NCBI GenBank assembly: GCA_902490325.1 | Contig: CABUDJ010000020.1 | Coordinates: forward strand, 1 to 29,110 | Reading direction: 5' to 3' | Source: an uncultured Collinsella sp. | GTDB lineage: Bacteria > Actinomycetota > Coriobacteriia > Coriobacteriales > Coriobacteriaceae | DNA length: 29,110 bases | Part shown: positions 14,259 to 22,053 of the stretch, one piece after another | How the letters are laid out: each line of letters starts with the position of its first letter | Position numbering within the stretch: the first letter of the stretch is position 1 | Program-made: the position numbers and the translations under genes | Notes under the pieces: model-generated | Databases searched by the model: none | Told to the model about the DNA's origin: nothing | The model's input: only the letters and a program-made list of their open reading frames with translations

Positions 14259-16395
14259 GCGCTGCCTGTTGCGGGTGACGCAAGGGTTTGCGGCCCGCCG
14301 TCGACCAGGCGCTCTCCGCAAACGAGGCGGCTTTATGGGTCGAGCCGGTATCGACCTGTTTATCGAAGACGGTGCCTACACCACGCTCTCCTCTGCGGTG
14401 GTCATCTTGGTGGTGCTCACGCTGCTGTTTTCGTCGACCGCGGCGATATGGAGCATGTCGCGTGCCGGGGATACCCAGGTGGCGGCTGATAGCGGCGCGC
14501 TGGCGGGTGCCAACGTAGTGTCGTCCTATCACACGGCTGCCACGGTGGTTGATGCGAGCATCTTGAGTCTGGGGCTGGCGGGGTTTGCCACGATCGGGAC
14601 GGGCCTGGTCGCCATCCTCATCCCGGGTGCCGAGCCGGTTGCCGGCAATATGGTCGACACCGGGATTGAGATCATTAAAACGCGCAACAAGTTTGCCAAA
14701 AGCGCATCGGAAGGCTTACAGAAAATCGAGACGGCTCTGCCGTATCTGATCGCCGCGCGTGCCACGCAGGCGGTGTCGGCGCAGGATACCGATAGTGTGG
14801 CCTATACCGGTACGGCGCTTGCCGTGCCCAGGACATCCGAGTCTGACTTCGCTGCGCTCGAGGGGTCCGAGATCTCGACCGATGCCATTAAAGACACATC
14901 AGATGATTTAGAGTGTGCGGCCGAGGAGCTGCGGAAGGCTTCTGAGGACACGGCGAAGGCTAAAGAGCGTGCTTGGCTGGCGGATTGTGGTGGGTCTGAC
15001 AAGGGCTCGGTCGGCAGCTGTTCTTGCATGTGGGAGCGTGCGAAAAGCCTAACGGATCTCTCCGGTGTTCAAAATCCGCATTACTCATCGAGCGTTACGT
15101 GGGAGCCCCAAGTTGCCCTTGATCGCGCGAAGGACTACTACCATTGGCGTCTGACAAATGAGAAGCCCCACGGCTCGAGTGTCGAGATGAAGGCAGAGTC
15201 TGCGGCGCGTAAGGCGTTTTATACCTATGCGAGCGCGGAGGTCGATCGGGCACATATAACCGAGAACGGAGACAGGGTCTCCTCCTATATTCCGCTGCTG
15301 CCGCGCAACTCTGATGAGGTTCGGGCGACGGAACTCTATACCGATGCGGTGTGGCCGACGAGCGTGAACGATGACAAGGCGTATCTGCATTACGGGACGA
15401 CCTGCCCTAACTATAAGAAAGGGACGCCGAGCGGATTTGCTTCGGTTGCCGATTACGATGGACAGGATAAATGCAGCAAATGCCATTTTGGCGTTTCGTC
15501 GCTTGGTGCTGTTGCGGCGCCTTCAACCTCTATCGAAAACGGCTTCGAGTATCACTTTGACAAGTTTAAAGACGCCCTGGAAGGCTACGTCGAATGCCGC
15601 AACAAAGAGCTCGAGCTCGAACGTCAGACCGAAGACGAGACCGACCGTGCGAGCAATGCGTTTGACCAGGCCATCAAAGCGCTTTCGGGCGAGCGTCCGC
15701 GTATCGCCCCACCTGGCCGCAACGGCGTAGTCGCCTTTGCAGTTTCGGGTGATATTGCCAGCCCCGATCAACTTAACTCTTCGTTTAACACGGCGGTTGA
15801 GCTTGGCAGTCGCGGTGCCATCTCTGCCGCGGTGCTGGCGCCCGATGAGGCGACGGCGCAAAACAACGTGCTTTCGCGATTTTTCTCGACATTGAAGGAA
15901 CGCTCGGGTGGCGTTGCCGGCGTACTCGACGGCGTCATGGATGTTTGGGGACGGCTGCTCGTAGGATACGGTGATATCCAAGGTTCGGCCGACGAACTTA
16001 TGGACGAGATGATTAAGGGCCTAGGAGGGGGCAACGGCGCGTTGGGCTCCATTGCATCGTGGCTCGGCGATACCGTTTCGGCGTCCGTGGCGGCGCTGGG
16101 TTTGGAACCGTGCGACTTGCGCCTGCGAAAGCCGGTGCTGACCGATTCCGCCAACGTCATTAAGAGTCCGGGGTCTGACATTGCCGGTTTCTCTCAAGCG
16201 CAAGACAAGCTGCGAAGTATTCCGTTGGGCGTGACCGATCCCAAGGCGCTTTGCGAAGCGCTGGAATATCAAGTCGAGCGCACCATCAGCGGCACGACGT
16301 TCACGCTTGCGGAGATTCCGCTGCCCGGCGGCGGTTCCATCCCACTTACCGTCGATGTCACTACACTGGCGGGTGCCCTGGGCGGTGGGTCGTAA
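14230..16395 (+). CDS. TadG-like pilus protein
   Basis: A 721-residue envelope protein. A basic start is followed by one transmembrane helix (about 52-74) and D-T-Q-V-A-A-D-S-G-A-L-A-G-A-N-V. This is the TadG-type signature with A-A-D-x-x-A-L-A-G-A. A long extracytoplasmic region follows, with Lys/Glu-rich coiled-coil-like stretches (about 215-250 and 450-490). It contains several cysteines: C-S-C-M near residue 265, Cys392, and C-S-K-C-H at 415-419. ATG 14230 has GGAGGGA 6 bases upstream. TadG proteins help anchor or assemble the pilus. This one is longer than many and has no von Willebrand A domain that I can see. Confidence 0.7.
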   Translation: MIRGLLHGIRRCLLRVTQGFAARRRPGALRKRGGFMGRAGIDLFIEDGAYTTLSSAVVILVVLTLLFSSTAAIWSMSRAGDTQVAADSGALAGANVVSSYHTAATVVDASILSLGLAGFATIGTGLVAILIPGAEPVAGNMVDTGIEIIKTRNKFAKSASEGLQKIETALPYLIAARATQAVSAQDTDSVAYTGTALAVPRTSESDFAALEGSEISTDAIKDTSDDLECAAEELRKASEDTAKAKERAWLADCGGSDKGSVGSCSCMWERAKSLTDLSGVQNPHYSSSVTWEPQVALDRAKDYYHWRLTNEKPHGSSVEMKAESAARKAFYTYASAEVDRAHITENGDRVSSYIPLLPRNSDEVRATELYTDAVWPTSVNDDKAYLHYGTTCPNYKKGTPSGFASVADYDGQDKCSKCHFGVSSLGAVAAPSTSIENGFEYHFDKFKDALEGYVECRNKELELERQTEDETDRASNAFDQAIKALSGERPRIAPPGRNGVVAFAVSGDIASPDQLNSSFNTAVELGSRGAISAAVLAPDEATAQNNVLSRFFSTLKERSGGVAGVLDGVMDVWGRLLVGYGDIQGSADELMDEMIKGLGGGNGALGSIASWLGDTVSASVAALGLEPCDLRLRKPVLTDSANVIKSPGSDIAGFSQAQDKLRSIPLGVTDPKALCEALEYQVERTISGTTFTLAEIPLPGGGSIPLTVDVTTLAGALGGGS

Positions 16396-16871
16396 TGGGC
16401 ATCCGCACGCGCCTGTGCGAGGAGCGCGCCCAGGCGACGGTCGAGATGGCCGTGGTCACGCCCGTCCTGCTGGTTCTGGCGCTTATCGTGTACAACGTCA
16501 TGGTCTTTGCCGGTGCGGTCGCACGCTTCGATCGCGTGGTGCCCGATATCGTGCTAGCACATGCCGTGGCGCCGAGCGGGGAGGGCGATGGCAGCTCCAT
16601 CGATGCTTCCGCGACCGTTCAGGCTCAGATCCAACATGCCATGGAAGGCTATGACTTGCTGATCGAGGTCTCGAGCGAACAGGGTGCGACGACATCGGAT
16701 GGCGGTTTGCTTTCGCTTTCCGGCACGTTTAGGACCTATACCTGCACCATGCGCTATGAGCCGTGGCCGAGCTCGCTCAGCATCGCCGGCGTTTCGCTGG
16801 GGGCACCGGCAACGTTGTCACACGAGCGCGCGGTGACGGTCGATCCGTGGCGTCCGGGGGTGGTCATGTGA
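16395..16871 (+). CDS. TadE/TadF-like minor pilin
   Basis: A 158-residue protein starting M-G-I-R-T-R-L-C-E-E-R-A, then Q-A-T-V-E-M-A-V-V-T-P-V-L-L. The same A/Q cleavage site (after Ala12, Glu at +5) and a hydrophobic helix place it with TadE/TadF pseudopilins. An Asp/Ser-rich globular region follows. The ATG overlaps the tadG-like stop by one base (TAATG), and the end overlaps the DUF192 gene by 4 bases. Confidence 0.75.
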   Translation: MGIRTRLCEERAQATVEMAVVTPVLLVLALIVYNVMVFAGAVARFDRVVPDIVLAHAVAPSGEGDGSSIDASATVQAQIQHAMEGYDLLIEVSSEQGATTSDGGLLSLSGTFRTYTCTMRYEPWPSSLSIAGVSLGAPATLSHERAVTVDPWRPGVVM

Positions 16872-17227
16872 CCGCGGTCTCGTCCTACATCGCCTACGCG
16901 CGGGCACTCAATAGGCTGGGCTGGACGCCGGCCGAGTTTGCGGTGGCGGAGTCGTTTGCCGTGCGCCTGCGCGGCATGCTGGGACGGTGTCCGGTTGCCG
17001 CCAACGGTCTGCCGCTCGTCATGGCGTTTCCACGCTGCTCTTCGGTCCACACGTGTTTTATGGCCTATCCCATCGACATCGCCTTCATCGATCGCGACGG
17101 CAATATCCTCGCGCGCTACGAAAACGTATGTCCCTGGCGTATGTGCTCCTGCCCCGGCGCCTGGGCCGCACTAGAACGCTCTTCAATCATTGTTTCGACC
17201 CCTGCTCTCCAACGCGTGCCGGCTTAA
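16868..17227 (+). CDS. DUF192 family protein
   Basis: A 119-residue protein of the DUF192 family (PF02643), whose role is unknown. The core is recognisable: R-L-R-G-M-L-G-R, S-V-H-T-C-F-M-A-Y-P-I-D-I-A-F and I-D-R-D-G-N-I-L. Five Cys residues are present, including C-P-W-R-M-C-S-C-P. GTG 16868 overlaps the upstream stop by 4 bases (GTGA). DUF192 genes often sit in or beside Tad operons, so it may assist pilus export or maturation. It ends the operon. No signal peptide is visible. Confidence 0.8.
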   Translation: MTAVSSYIAYARALNRLGWTPAEFAVAESFAVRLRGMLGRCPVAANGLPLVMAFPRCSSVHTCFMAYPIDIAFIDRDGNILARYENVCPWRMCSCPGAWAALERSSIIVSTPALQRVPA

Positions 17228-17230
17228 GAA

Positions 17231-17260
17231 TTGGCGACAACGGACTTTCGTCATACGAAA
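17231..17260 (+). promoter_or_regulatory. Promoter and operator of the toxin-antitoxin-like pair
   Basis: TTGGCG (17231-17236) and TACGAA (17254-17259) are spaced by 17 bases. The inverted repeat TTTCGT-CAT-ACGAAA (17246-17260) overlaps the -10. Short inverted repeats on the promoter are typical operators of ribbon-helix-helix antitoxins, so autoregulation by the second gene is likely. Confidence 0.5.
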
Positions 17261-17285
17261 TTGGGTAAGATGGAGGAGAAGATGC

Positions 17286-17552
17286 ATGGATGTTGAGATC
17301 CATCCCAACGCTAAAAAGCACCTGACAGAACAGCAGGTGCTTAGCGCTTGGCTTGCGGTTACTGAGTGCATTCGTCGCGAGTCGAAGGACGAGCCGCCGA
17401 GATGGCTTGCGATTGGATGGCTCCCAGACGGACGAAGCGTGGAGCTTGTCGCGGTCGAGCTTGTCCGTGGGTGGCTTATCATTCATGCCTTGTCTCCAGT
17501 CCAGAAGAAATTTTGGCAGGAGATTGAACAGGCTCGGCAAAGGGGTCGATGA
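17286..17552 (+). CDS. BrnT-like putative toxin
   Basis: An 88-residue protein. H-P-N-A-K-K-H-L at the start, R-W-L-A-I-G-W-L-P-D-G-R in the middle and I-I-H-A-L near the end are reminiscent of BrnT ribonuclease toxins, though the match is distant. ATG 17286 has GGAGGA 8 bases upstream; the longer frame from 17190 lies partly in the previous gene. The stop overlaps the start of the ribbon-helix-helix gene (ATGA). Toxin first, antitoxin second fits the BrnT/BrnA order. The function is inferred from context and faint similarity only. Confidence 0.5.
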   Translation: MDVEIHPNAKKHLTEQQVLSAWLAVTECIRRESKDEPPRWLAIGWLPDGRSVELVAVELVRGWLIIHALSPVQKKFWQEIEQARQRGR

Positions 17553-17836
17553 TGGACAAGACGTATACGGCCGCTAATGGTCAGGTTGTAACGGATGAAA
17601 TGATTGACGCGTGGTGCGAGTCGTACGAGCGCGGAGAGTTTCCGGATGGCGAACACACCGTTGGTGGGATCGTGCATGGACGGCCCCCACTCTCAGGTGA
17701 GGGGACGGCAACGCTGTCGGTCAAGATTCCTCTGGGAATGAAGGAGGCCATTCGTCGACGGGCGGCTGCCGAGGGGATGACGCCAAGTGAGTTTGCCCGT
17801 GCGGCTCTGAGCGAAAAACTTCTTGCTGCCGGCTGA
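17549..17836 (+). CDS. Ribbon-helix-helix (CopG-like) antitoxin or regulator
   Basis: A 95-residue protein with an acidic N-terminal part (D-E-M-I-D-A-W-C-E-S-Y-E-R-G-E-F) that could bind the toxin. The C-terminal ribbon-helix-helix domain has A-T-L-S-V-K-I-P-L-G-M-K-E-A-I as the strand and first helix, and M-T-P-S-E-F-A-R-A-A-L as the second. Such proteins bind short operators as dimers and often repress their own operon. ATG 17549 overlaps the toxin stop; a second ATG at 17552 is also possible. Confidence 0.7.
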   Translation: MMDKTYTAANGQVVTDEMIDAWCESYERGEFPDGEHTVGGIVHGRPPLSGEGTATLSVKIPLGMKEAIRRRAAAEGMTPSEFARAALSEKLLAAG

Positions 17837-17899
17837 TGTCTCTGACGTGCCGATTTATAGAACCGAGGCTGTGCTCAAAAACTTTTTTAAAATTCTCGG

Positions 17900-17948
17900 T
17901 TGACCGGAACGCGTCCTTGGTTATACTAATCAAGCCTTGAAACAAGGC
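17900..17948 (+). promoter_or_regulatory. Promoter and leader hairpin of tRNA-Phe
   Basis: TTGACC (17900-17905) and TATACT (17922-17927) are spaced by 16 bases, a strong match. The leader then forms the hairpin GCCTTG-AAA-CAAGGC (17934-17948) just before the tRNA. Confidence 0.8.
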
Positions 17949-17959
17949 ACACCTCAAAT

Positions 17960-18032
<73 letters not shown>

Positions 18033-18045
18033 CCTTGAATTGACT

Positions 18046-18076
18046 AGGACCTCTGCAAAGGGGTCCTTTTCTTTTA
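18046..18076 (+). terminator. Terminator of tRNA-Phe
   Basis: An 8-bp stem (AGGACCTC with GGGGTCCT, one G-T pair) has a 6-base loop and is followed by TTTCTTTT. From here to 18328 there is no gene. TATACT at about 18256 may be the -10 of the GH5-like gene. Confidence 0.85.
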
Positions 18077-18328
18077 TGTAGGGTTCTGCGGAAACTGCGT
18101 CCCAGAATAAGGGCTCAGAACGGGACACACTTTCCGGTGCCTGCCTCCGGCGCGCGTACACACCTCGTCGCACCATTCCGAGCCCGCCCGCCCCGGACAT
18201 TCCTCCCACTTTCGCGTCACTTTGCAGACCGTTCGGTCGCCTGTCCGCACACGCGGGTATACTCAAAACGATACTTATCCTATGCAATACGATGCGGGTT
18301 CGACCTGCATGATCCGAAGGGGGCAGTG

Positions 18329-19390
18329 ATGGAGAGGATGCTCGGCGTTAATCTCTCTGGCTGGTTTATTCCCGAGCCTTGGGTGACCCCGTCGCTGTAC
18401 GCGGCGACCGGCGCATCCAACGCAGCCGAGCTGCAGGAGGCCATGGGTACCGCCGCTTACAACGAGCGCATGCGTCGTCATTACGAGACGTTTGTGAGCG
18501 AGGACGATTTTCGCCGCATGGCGCAGATCGGTCTCAATGCCGTGCGTCTGCCGGTGCCCTGGTATGCCTTTGGCTCACAGGAGTCCGATGCCTCCTACAT
18601 ATCGGTTGTCGATTACATCGACCGCGCGATTGAGTGGGCTGCCAAGTACGATATCCGCGTGCTGCTCGATCTGGCAACCGTGCCCGGTGGCCAGGGCGAT
18701 TCCAACGATTCGCCCACCACGCCGGAGGCTGTCGCCGAGTGGCATTCGTCCACCAACGGCCGTCATGTCGCACTCGACGTGCTCGAGCGCTTGGCCGATC
18801 GCTATGGCGAGGCCGAGAGCCTGCTGGGCATTGAGCTGCTGGACACGCCGCAGATGAGCGTTCGCAAGAGCCTCTTCACCATGACGGATGGCATTCCTGC
18901 TCACTACCTGCGCAATTTCTATCGCGATGCCTACGAGCTCGTCCGTTCGTATATGCCCGAGGATAAAATCGTCGTCTTCTCGTCGTCGGGGCATCCCAGC
19001 GAGTGGAAGCATTTTATGCGCGGCGCCAAGTACAAGAACGTCTACATGGACCTTCACCTGTACCATTACCGCGACGAGTATGCGCTCGACATCACGAGCC
19101 CTCGCGGGCTGACGACGGCGATTTCGCGTAACAAGCGCGAGCTTAAAGAAGCGATTTCGACTGGGTTCCCCGTGCTGGTGGGCGAATGGTCGGGTGCGGC
19201 GATCTTTGCCAACTCGTCGGTTACGCCCGAGGGCCGCAATGCCTACGAGCGCGTGTTTATCGCCAACCAGCTGGCTTCGTTTGCGCCGGCTGCCGGTTGG
19301 TTCTTCCAAACGTGGAAGACCGAGAAGCGCATTGCAGCATGGGACGCCCGCGCGGCGCTCGGTACGCTCGAGCGCGGCATGATTGAATAG
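18329..19390 (+). CDS. GH5-like glycosidase homologue with altered active site
   Basis: A 353-residue protein similar to family 5 exo-beta-1,3-glucanases: G-V-N-L-S-G-W-F-I-P-E-P-W at the start, V-R-L-P-V (conserved Arg), D-L-H-L-Y-H-Y, the nucleophile Glu286 in V-G-E-W-S, and Q-T-W-K-T-E near the end. The acid/base motif N-E-P is replaced by D-T-P (172-174). The conserved D-L-H loop reads D-L-A-T-V-P-G-G-Q. The usual retaining mechanism is therefore unlikely, and the protein may bind glycans or act differently. There is no signal peptide. ATG 18329 has AAGGGGG 6 bases upstream; the longer frame from 18137 covers the promoter region. Confidence 0.72.
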   Translation: MERMLGVNLSGWFIPEPWVTPSLYAATGASNAAELQEAMGTAAYNERMRRHYETFVSEDDFRRMAQIGLNAVRLPVPWYAFGSQESDASYISVVDYIDRAIEWAAKYDIRVLLDLATVPGGQGDSNDSPTTPEAVAEWHSSTNGRHVALDVLERLADRYGEAESLLGIELLDTPQMSVRKSLFTMTDGIPAHYLRNFYRDAYELVRSYMPEDKIVVFSSSGHPSEWKHFMRGAKYKNVYMDLHLYHYRDEYALDITSPRGLTTAISRNKRELKEAISTGFPVLVGEWSGAAIFANSSVTPEGRNAYERVFIANQLASFAPAAGWFFQTWKTEKRIAAWDARAALGTLERGMIE

Positions 19391-19396
19391 GTTGAT

Positions 19397-20275
19397 ATGA
19401 CGCAAAACAGCGCCCATACGGGCAAACTCTATGTGGTCGGCACGCCCATCGGCAACCTGGGCGACCTGTCCCCGCGCGTTGGCGAGGCGTTTGCCGCCGC
19501 CGATGCCATCTGCTGCGAGGACACGCGCGTGACGTCAAAGCTGCTGATGCACCTGGGCATTTCCAAGCCGCTTGTCCGTTGCGACGAGAATGTGATCGCC
19601 AGCCGCGCCACCGGCCTGGTCGACCGTCTGCTGGCGGGGGAGACCCTCGCCTTTGCCTCGGACGCCGGCATGCCGAGCGTGTCCGATCCCGGCCAGGCGC
19701 TGGTCGAGGCGGCGCGTGAGGCCGATTTGCCCGTCGAAGTTATTCCCGGGCCCTCCGCTTGCGTCACGGCGCTTGTTTCGTCCGGCATTCCCTGCGAGCA
19801 TTTTTTCTTCGAGGGCTTTTTGGGCCGAAAGCACGGCGACCGCGTGCGCCGTTTGCAGCGCCTTGCCGTGGTGCCCGGCGCGCTCATCTTCTACGAGTCT
19901 CCACATCGCATCGTGGCGACGCTCGAGGCCGTGGCGGAGGTCTTTCCCCAGCGTGAGGTTGCCGTCTGCCGCGAACTCACCAAGCTGCACGAGGAGGTCT
20001 TGCGCGGGCCCGCTGCCCAGCTTGCCGAGGAGCTGCGTGCTCGCGGCGAGGTAAAGGGCGAGATTGCGCTGGTCATCGCGCCGCCGAGCGAGGATGAGGA
20101 GGCCGGTATCGTGCCGGTTGGCGCCGCGGCAGCGGATCCCGATGAGGCCCTGCGCGCGGATATCCGCGCCGCGCTCGAGGAGGGGGAGCCCGCCTCTGCG
20201 GTGGCCAAGCGCCTGTCTCAGAAGTATTCGCGCCGCAAGCGCGATGTCTATGCCATGGTGCTCGATATGCAATAG
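19397..20275 (+). CDS. rsmI: 16S rRNA (cytidine-1402-2'-O)-methyltransferase RsmI
   Basis: Methylates the 2'-O of C1402 in the decoding centre of 16S rRNA using SAM. It has 292 residues. Hallmarks are L-Y-V-V-G-T-P-I-G-N-L-G-D-L-S, C-C-E-D-T-R-V-T, S-D-A-G-M-P-S-V-S-D-P-G (usually S-D-A-G-T-P), P-G-P-S-A and F-Y-E-S-P-H-R. An acidic linker (residues 230-250) precedes a helical C-terminal tail with Q-K-Y-S-R-R-K-R-D-V-Y. The ATG follows the GH5-like stop by 6 bases, so the two are probably co-transcribed. Confidence 0.95.
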   Translation: MTQNSAHTGKLYVVGTPIGNLGDLSPRVGEAFAAADAICCEDTRVTSKLLMHLGISKPLVRCDENVIASRATGLVDRLLAGETLAFASDAGMPSVSDPGQALVEAAREADLPVEVIPGPSACVTALVSSGIPCEHFFFEGFLGRKHGDRVRRLQRLAVVPGALIFYESPHRIVATLEAVAEVFPQREVAVCRELTKLHEEVLRGPAAQLAEELRARGEVKGEIALVIAPPSEDEEAGIVPVGAAAADPDEALRADIRAALEEGEPASAVAKRLSQKYSRRKRDVYAMVLDMQ

Positions 20276-20344
20276 ATGGAGGATATCCAGCCCTTGCGCT
20301 AGAATCATCCTCTGTATGCAACGTTTTTCTGGAGGACAAACCCC

Positions 20345-21946
20345 ATGGATCAAAGCAAGCCTTCGTTCTTTATCACGACGCCCATCTACTACGTCAACGC
20401 CGATCCGCACCTGGGCACGGCTTATTCCACCATCATCGCCGACGTTCAGGCTCGCTATCGCCGTTCCGCCGGCTATAACGTCAAATTCCTGACCGGCATG
20501 GACGAGCACGGCGAGAAGGTCGCCGAGGCCGCAGCCAAGCACAACATGACGCCGCAGGAGTGGACCGATAGCCAGGCTCCGCACTTCAAGGAGCTTTGGA
20601 GCAAGCTCGAGATTTCCAATGATGATTTCATTCGCACCACCGAGCCGCGCCAGCATCATGCCGTGCAGTACCTGTGGGAGCGCATGAAGGAGTCTGGCTA
20701 CCTGTATAAGGGCAGCTACGACGGCTGGTATTGCGTGCCTGACGAGACCTACTTCACCGATACGCAGGTCCAGAAGGGCGACGAGGAGTACGGCAGCGTC
20801 GGCCAGCACCTGTGCCCCGACTGCCACCGTCCGCTTGAGCGCGTGCAGGAGGAGTCCTACTTCTTTAAGCTTTCCGCCTTCCAGGACAAGCTGCTTAAGC
20901 TCTATGACGAGCATCCCGACTTTGTCGAGCCTGCGTTCCGCATGAACGAGGTTCGCAGCTTTGTCGAGGGCGGCCTTAACGACCTTTCCGTGAGCCGTAC
21001 GAGCTTTGACTGGGGCATTCAGGTCCCGTTTGACGAGGGTCACGTGACCTACGTGTGGTTCGATGCGCTGCTCAACTATATGACGGCCGTCGGCTACGGT
21101 GTCGACACCGACGAGGCGCGTGCCGAGCTGGCCTATCGCTGGCCCGCGCAGTTCCACATCGTGGGTAAGGACATCATCCGCTTCCACTGCGTCATTTGGC
21201 CCGCCATGCTCATGGCCATCGGCGAGGCCCTGCCCGAGCACGTCTTTGCCCACGGCTTCCTGACCGTGCGCAATGCCGAGACCGGCAAGGCCGAGAAGAT
21301 GTCCAAGAGCCGCGGCAACGCCATCGCTCCGCAGGACGTTATCGACATGCTGGGCGTCGAGGGCTATCGCTACTACTTTATGACCGACGTCGTCCCCGGC
21401 ACCGACGGTGCCATCAGCTTCGACCGCATGGAGCAGGTCTACAACGCCGACCTGGCCAACAGCTGGGGCAACCTCATCTCGCGTTCGCTCAACATGAGCG
21501 GCAAGTATTTTGACGGTTGCGCGCCCGCCAAGCCCGCATCGTTCGATGCGTTCGACAACCCGCTGGCAAAGATCGCCGATGGTCTGGTCGAGCGCTACAT
21601 GGCCAAGATGGACGTGCTCGATTACGGTGGAGCCAAGGACGAGGTCATGGAGCTCATACACGCTGCCAACCACTACATCGAGGACTCCGAGCCTTGGGCA
21701 CTTGCCAAGGACGAGGCCAAGGCTGACGAGCTGGCGTTTGTGATCTACAACCTGCTCGAGGCCATCCGCATTGCCGCTCACCTGCTGATGCCGCTCATGC
21801 CCCAGACTTCTGCCGAGGCTCTGCGCCGCCTGTCCTGCGAAGACGAGGCCGCGAGCGACGACCTCAAGGGCATTTGCGCTTGGGGCCTGCTTGCTGGTGG
21901 TCAGCCCGTCGAGAAGGGCGAGCCGCTGTTCCCGCGTCTGGGCTAA
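20345..21946 (+). CDS. metG: Methionyl-tRNA synthetase
   Basis: Charges tRNA-Met with methionine. It has 533 residues. The class I HIGH motif appears as P-H-L-G-T (21-25) and the KMSKS motif as K-M-S-K-S (318-322). T-G-M-D-E-H-G-E-K is typical. The zinc insert keeps C-P-D-C (157-160), but the first knuckle reads C-V-P-D, missing one Cys. The C-terminal dimer domain found in longer MetRS is absent. Shine-Dalgarno GGAGGA lies 9 bases upstream. TAGAAT (20300-20305) is a possible -10. Confidence 0.97.
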   Translation: MDQSKPSFFITTPIYYVNADPHLGTAYSTIIADVQARYRRSAGYNVKFLTGMDEHGEKVAEAAAKHNMTPQEWTDSQAPHFKELWSKLEISNDDFIRTTEPRQHHAVQYLWERMKESGYLYKGSYDGWYCVPDETYFTDTQVQKGDEEYGSVGQHLCPDCHRPLERVQEESYFFKLSAFQDKLLKLYDEHPDFVEPAFRMNEVRSFVEGGLNDLSVSRTSFDWGIQVPFDEGHVTYVWFDALLNYMTAVGYGVDTDEARAELAYRWPAQFHIVGKDIIRFHCVIWPAMLMAIGEALPEHVFAHGFLTVRNAETGKAEKMSKSRGNAIAPQDVIDMLGVEGYRYYFMTDVVPGTDGAISFDRMEQVYNADLANSWGNLISRSLNMSGKYFDGCAPAKPASFDAFDNPLAKIADGLVERYMAKMDVLDYGGAKDEVMELIHAANHYIEDSEPWALAKDEAKADELAFVIYNLLEAIRIAAHLLMPLMPQTSAEALRRLSCEDEAASDDLKGICAWGLLAGGQPVEKGEPLFPRLG

Positions 21947-21985
21947 GACGCCGCGCGCCATATCGGCAATTTACTGTTTAGATGT

Positions 21986-22022
21986 AAGGGCATGGCCGCA
22001 ACGGTCCATGCCCTTTTGTTTC
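21986..22022 (+). terminator. Terminator of metG
   Basis: A 10-bp stem (AAGGGCATGG with CCATGCCCTT) is extended by the inner CCG/CGG pairs and followed by TTTTGTTT. Confidence 0.88.
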
Positions 22023-22053
22023 AAGACGCCGCCATCATGCTAAGGAGGCAACC

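Noticed and set aside
20276..20344. T-box or other tRNA-sensing leader before metG
   Set aside because: The gap is under 70 bases and shows no specifier or T-box sequence.
19535..21961. 808-codon minus-strand frame across rsmI and metG
   Set aside because: It is a shadow of two well-supported plus-strand genes in GC-rich DNA.
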